A stretch of 7,931 nt of DNA from NCBI GenBank assembly GCA_964394975.1, contig CAYMZR010000091.1, forward strand, positions 1 to 7,931, in the 5' to 3' direction. The notes beneath the pieces were generated by a model. The model was not told where the DNA came from and did no database searches. It worked only from the letters and a program-made list of their open reading frames with translations. This DNA is from UBA11996 sp964394975 (GTDB taxonomy: Bacteria > Chloroflexota > Dehalococcoidia > Lucifugimonadales > UBA826). Made by a program: the position numbers and the translations under genes. Position 1 is the stretch's first letter; every line of letters starts with the position of its first letter. Below, in pieces: positions 5,371 through 7,931 of the stretch.

Positions 5371-6264
5371 AGTACGATTCCTGAAAGAGGCAGCATACCA
5401 ATAGTGGCACCAACCCCCACTCCATTTGACATCCATGACAAACCAGACTTACGGCTTCTGGAAGAAAATGTGATCCGGTGGATTGATACTGGATTGAATG
5501 GATTTGTTGTTGGATCATATGGTGGAGAGGAATTCCATCTCTCACAATCAGAGAAAACGGCTCTCATTAAAACAGTATCTCAAGCACATCAGGGACAAAA
5601 ATTTGTAATAGCTGGGATAGACACACCATCGCCAACTGTCGCTTCCAAACAGGCAGAAGAATATGCAAAAGTTGGCGCCGATATGGTAAGGATAAGAATT
5701 CCGAAAATCCCTCACGCACCCGGGTCTGAATCGGTTGTCGATTTTTTTGAAACTGTCACTCGAAACAGTCCTATTCCAGTTATAGCAATTCATCAACCGA
5801 AACTAGCAATGGATATCGACGCAACACCAGAAGAAATCGGGGAAATAACCAACCTTGAACGCATATATGCCTACATAATTTCTTTGAACTATAGATGGGA
5901 AAGTAGGTTACCTTCGTTAATAAATCCAAAAGTTCAGTTATGGACCTGCAATGGTAGTTTATTGATGCCGGGAGCTATTATTGGTGCTGAAGGTGCTTGC
6001 CTGTTTTTTGCGAATTGGGCTCCAGATTTATGTCGATCAGTTATCTCCCTTACGAAATCTGGAAAGTTTAAGGAAGCGCAAGAAGTACAAAAATCTCTTG
6101 TACATGCAGATTATATCGGAATGACGAAAGGTGTTTCTGCTTTAAAAGCAGGTTTAAATTTACTTGGGTACAAGGCCACAAAACCTCGAAAACCTACTCC
6201 TGAATTATCTCCAATAGAAATCGAAGAATTAAGAACAGCTTTTTTAGAGGCCGGAATCCTTTAG
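5368..6264 (+). CDS. DapA/NanA/HOGA-superfamily protein lacking the catalytic lysine
   Basis: A 298-residue TIM-barrel protein of the dihydrodipicolinate synthase/N-acetylneuraminate lyase superfamily, most like 4-hydroxy-2-oxoglutarate aldolase (HOGA) in overall wording. Recognisable blocks are IVAPTPTPFD (12-21), LEENVIRWIDTGLNGFVV (31-48), GSYGGEEFHLSQSEK (49-63, the family GSxGE with an extra residue), AEEYAKVGADMV (96-107), SPIPVIAIHQP (134-144) and the C-terminal ELSPIEIEELRTAF (279-292). Two residues central to catalysis in the family are absent. The Tyr of 'Y-N-x-P' is Ile141, and the Schiff-base Lys of 'G-x-K-x-S' aligns with Ile170 in RIYAYIISLNYRW. A classical class I aldolase reaction is therefore unlikely; the true activity is unknown. 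The TTG start has a good AAAGG site. It lies 93 bases after the monooxygenase and may share its transcript. It ends 3 bases from a convergent gene. Confidence 0.82.
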   Translation: MSTIPERGSIPIVAPTPTPFDIHDKPDLRLLEENVIRWIDTGLNGFVVGSYGGEEFHLSQSEKTALIKTVSQAHQGQKFVIAGIDTPSPTVASKQAEEYAKVGADMVRIRIPKIPHAPGSESVVDFFETVTRNSPIPVIAIHQPKLAMDIDATPEEIGEITNLERIYAYIISLNYRWESRLPSLINPKVQLWTCNGSLLMPGAIIGAEGACLFFANWAPDLCRSVISLTKSGKFKEAQEVQKSLVHADYIGMTKGVSALKAGLNLLGYKATKPRKPTPELSPIEIEELRTAFLEAGIL

Positions 6265-6267
6265 TGA

Positions 6268-7071
6268 CTATCTATCTCTCCACTTGGGTGTCCGTTTCTC
6301 AATAAATGCCCCAATTCCTTCTTTGGCATCTTCCTTAAGCATGTTTTCCACCATCACTTTGGAAGTGTATTCATAAGCTAAAGATAAATCTAAATCAGAC
6401 TGACCGTAAAAAGCATTTTTACCCAGCGACACTGTCATAGAGGATTTACTGGCGATTTTGTTAGCTAAAACCGTCGTCTCCCTGGTTAGTTCAGATATAT
6501 GGAAATAATTGTTTATTAAGCCGATTTCTTTTGCCTTTACAGCATCGATCATATCCCCAGTCAATAGCATTTCCATCGCATGTTTCTTACTTACATTTCT
6601 AGACAAGGCCACCATAGGAGTCGAACAAAACAAACCTATATTCACCCCTGGTGTAGCAAACTGTGCCGAATCTGAAGCCATAGCAAGGTCACAACTAGCA
6701 ACTAACTGACAACCTGCCGCAGTAGCTATGCCTGACACCTCAGCAATCACCGGTTTAGGACAGGCAACTATTAATTTCATTAACGAGGAACAGGTCTCAA
6801 ATAATCTTTCAAAATATTCTTCTCCAGAGTCATTTTGGTTTCTATATTCAGTCATTTCTTTCAAGTTGTGTCCGGCACTAAAGACAGGACCATTAGAAGC
6901 AATAACAATGACCCTAATAAGATCACTAGAAGCGGCTTTTGTTAGCTCTTCTATCAAAGATGTCATCATATCCCCTGACAATGCATTCCTGGTATTTTGA
7001 TCATCCATTGTGAGCCGCATTACGCCTTTGCGAGTTTGATCAACATGCAGTATATTGGTATCGTCTACCAT
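6268..7071 (-). CDS. Enoyl-CoA hydratase/isomerase (crotonase) family protein, ECHDC3-like
   Basis: A 267-residue crotonase-fold protein. The oxyanion-hole segments are clear: FSAGHNLKEM (64-73) and SGIATAAGCQLVASCDLA (113-130). SAQFATPGVNIGLFCSTPMVAL (135-156) and the C-terminal GIGAFIEKRTPKW (252-264) match the ECHDC3 group as I remember it. The two Glu of classical enoyl-CoA hydratase (E144, E164 in rat) are replaced by Gln122 and Gly142, so ordinary hydration of enoyl-CoA is doubtful. It more likely acts as another CoA-thioester-converting enzyme of the fold, or in a regulatory way. It is cytosolic. The ATG lies 18 bases after the stop of the CoA-binding protein gene, and no clear Shine-Dalgarno is present, suggesting coupled translation from a shared mRNA. 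The assignment to the crotonase fold is firm; the reaction is not known. Confidence 0.88.
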   Translation of the reverse strand: MVDDTNILHVDQTRKGVMRLTMDDQNTRNALSGDMMTSLIEELTKAASSDLIRVIVIASNGPVFSAGHNLKEMTEYRNQNDSGEEYFERLFETCSSLMKLIVACPKPVIAEVSGIATAAGCQLVASCDLAMASDSAQFATPGVNIGLFCSTPMVALSRNVSKKHAMEMLLTGDMIDAVKAKEIGLINNYFHISELTRETTVLANKIASKSSMTVSLGKNAFYGQSDLDLSLAYEYTSKVMVENMLKEDAKEGIGAFIEKRTPKWRDR

Positions 7072-7089
7072 AATGATTTGATTACCAAA

Positions 7090-7554
7090 TTAGTTCCTTT
7101 TTCCCGTCCGAATACTCCAGACGCCAGGAGCCATATATGGTTTGGCCAATTCTATTTTCGGGCATCGGTTCATGACAACCTTTAGGCCCGCTTTTTCAGC
7201 AAGACGCGCTGCTCCTTCATTAATAATATCCAACTGAGTCCATAATACTTTGGCTCCTATTTCTATGGCCTCTTGAGCAATACCCACAGCAGCAGCACTA
7301 GAACGAAAAACATCCACCATATCTATCGGTTCACCTATGGATTTCAAATCGGCATGAAAACATCGTCCATAAATATCATTTCCAAGCTCATTAGGGTTCA
7401 CAGGCATTACTTTATATCCATACTCTATTAGCCTTTCTACAACTTTAAAGCTGTCACGATGAGATTTTGAACTAGCTCCTACTACTGCAATAGACTTAAC
7501 TTCAGCTAGTATTCCTTGTAGGTACTCATCAGTGTAGTCGTCGATCATTTCCAT
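7090..7554 (-). CDS. YccU-type CoA-binding protein (CoA_binding_2 family)
   Basis: A 154-residue single-domain Rossmann protein. IAVVGASSKSHRDSFKVVE (22-40), EYGYKVMPVNPNE (44-56), MVDVFR (79-84), GAKVLWTQLDIINEGAA (99-115) and AGLKVVMNRCPKIE (121-134) are the conserved blocks of the small CoA-binding family that includes E. coli YccU. The GASxxxxR loop binds the CoA pyrophosphate in homologs. Length is normal for the family, whose precise role is unresolved. It is soluble, with no signal peptide. It lies upstream of the crotonase-like gene in the same direction with an 18-base gap, which suggests a joint role in CoA-thioester handling. The start is ambiguous: the ATG at 7554 has GGGA only about 3 bases away, while Met3 (ATG at 7548) has it about 9 bases away. 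The difference is two residues. Confidence 0.87.
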   Translation of the reverse strand: MEMIDDYTDEYLQGILAEVKSIAVVGASSKSHRDSFKVVERLIEYGYKVMPVNPNELGNDIYGRCFHADLKSIGEPIDMVDVFRSSAAAVGIAQEAIEIGAKVLWTQLDIINEGAARLAEKAGLKVVMNRCPKIELAKPYMAPGVWSIRTGKRN

Positions 7555-7579
7555 TCATCCCTATTTACTCAACTGGGAA

Positions 7580-7585
7580 ATTATA
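7580..7585 (-). promoter_or_regulatory. Candidate -10 element (TATAAT) for the CoA-binding/crotonase-like pair
   Basis: On the minus strand a perfect TATAAT lies about 25 bases before the ATG of the CoA-binding protein, giving a leader of roughly 20 bases that includes GGGA. No convincing -35 hexamer lies 17 bases upstream, and the flank is AT-rich, so chance occurrence is possible. It sits in the 133-base gap after the SEC-C gene. Confidence 0.35.
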
Positions 7586-7687
7586 TTTGTAATCGCACTA
7601 TAAATGCTGTTATTTTAAAAAAGTATCCTGAATATATAAACTAGCCTAAAGCCAAACCAATTAAGTTAGTAAATTCTTCACCCAGTG

Positions 7688-7852
7688 CTATGGGCCGTGA
7701 CATTTCTTATACTTCATACCACTTCCACACGGACATTTGTCGTTTCGCCCAATTTTGCTTGATGCATTTATCTTTATTCGGTTAGATTCTTGGCATTTTG
7801 CGCAAGTGCACGCAACGGGGTGTTCTTTGTGCCAATTTGTGCGGGAACTCAT
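7688..7852 (-). CDS. Small SEC-C zinc-finger protein (54 residues)
   Basis: A short complete gene reading ATG (7852-7850) to TAG (7690-7688). The C-terminal half, KIGRNDKCPCGSGMKYKKCHG (start residue 33), is a near-perfect SEC-C motif as found at the C-terminus of SecA, with zinc ligands Cys40, Cys42, Cys51 and His52. The N-terminal half has a second Cys cluster, CTCAKC (15-20), with nearby His8 and His11 that could hold another metal ion. SEC-C tails bind zinc and, in SecA, contact SecB or ribosomes; here the motif stands alone, so a role as a small nucleic-acid- or ribosome-associated protein is only a suggestion. GG at 7860-7859 (TAGGA) lies six bases before the ATG as a weak ribosome binding site. 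An in-frame TAG upstream excludes extension to a larger protein. It is the first minus-strand gene before the CoA-binding gene. Confidence 0.85.
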   Translation of the reverse strand: MSSRTNWHKEHPVACTCAKCQESNRIKINASSKIGRNDKCPCGSGMKYKKCHGP

Positions 7853-7868
7853 TTTTTTCCTATATGAT

Positions 7869-7883
7869 TTCTACTCAGTAGAA
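7869..7883. promoter_or_regulatory. 15-bp palindrome upstream of the SEC-C gene (possible operator)
   Basis: TTCTACT-C-AGTAGAA is a perfect 7+1+7 inverted repeat 16 bases upstream of the SEC-C start codon; with a one-base bulge it extends to GATT...AATC. It would lie just after a candidate -10 element (minus strand, 7911-7906), in the leader. It could be an operator or an RNA hairpin near the ribosome binding site. Confidence 0.35.
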
Positions 7884-7905
7884 TCAGGTCATGGTTTTTC
7901 ATAAC

Positions 7906-7914
7906 ATTATCACA
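7906..7914 (-). promoter_or_regulatory. Candidate extended -10 promoter for the SEC-C gene
   Basis: The minus strand reads TGTGATAAT: GATAAT (5 of 6 to TATAAT) with a TG extension, 54 bases before the start codon. The -35 region falls at or beyond the window edge, so it cannot be judged. Confidence 0.28.
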
Positions 7915-7931
7915 TACCATAGTCCGATAAT

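Noticed and set aside
5285..5567. Minus-strand reading frames over the start of the aldolase-like gene (86 and 91 codons)
   Set aside because: They overlap the strongly supported plus-strand gene, show no family resemblance, and two frames overlap each other as expected for shadows.
6728..7000. A plus-strand 90-codon frame opposite the crotonase-like gene
   Set aside because: It is antisense to a well-conserved enzyme and has no recognisable motif; it simply mirrors the opposite strand.

Overview
The window is about 7.9 kb of moderately AT-rich bacterial DNA. It holds seven complete protein genes, the tail of an eighth, and two degenerate tRNA 3'-half remnants. No rRNA, intact tRNA, CRISPR array, IS element or phage gene is visible. 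Most starts carry Shine-Dalgarno-like sequences. The lipoprotein has a Cys-anchored N-terminus, a 'TVEARV' motif, a Thr/Pro-rich spacer and PPC-like domains. Together with catabolic FAD monooxygenase, aldolase-like and enoyl-CoA-hydratase-like genes, this suggests a marine uncultivated Chloroflexota (SAR202/Dehalococcoidia-like). That assignment is inference; no phylogenetic marker gene is present.

Layout. Positions 2-136 (+) are the C-terminus of a probable nitrile hydratase accessory protein (P14K-like), so nitrile hydratase subunit genes may lie just to the left. At about 155-209 is a tRNA-Met-like 3' half. Next come a class I SAM methyltransferase (345-1148, +) and a 795-residue lipoprotein with a LppX/DUF6612-like domain and four PPC-like beta domains (1239-3626, +). 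A gene-free stretch of about 370 bases follows, containing short inverted repeats and a second tRNA 3'-half remnant (about 3836-3884). Then come a PhzS-like FAD monooxygenase (3994-5274, +) and a DapA/NanA/HOGA-superfamily protein (5368-6264, +). The minus strand then carries, in its own reading order, a 54-residue SEC-C zinc-finger protein (7852-7688), a YccU-type CoA-binding protein (7554-7090) and an ECHDC3-like enoyl-CoA hydratase-family protein (7071-6268). The two gene groups converge with only 3 bases between stop codons.

How the genes may work together. The monooxygenase and aldolase-like gene look like a small catabolic pair: hydroxylation of a ring or heterocycle, then handling of a 2-oxo-acid-like product. 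The CoA-binding and ECH-like genes are 18 bases apart and probably co-transcribed. Two of these enzymes lack their superfamily's canonical catalytic residues. The DapA-like protein lacks the Schiff-base Lys and the Tyr, and the ECH-like protein lacks both catalytic Glu, so standard names would mislead.

The most unusual structural signal is the pair of directly oriented tRNA 3'-end remnants. They share sequence beyond the tRNA end and bracket the methyltransferase-lipoprotein segment. They could be old attachment-site scars or copies of a tRNA-derived dispersed repeat.
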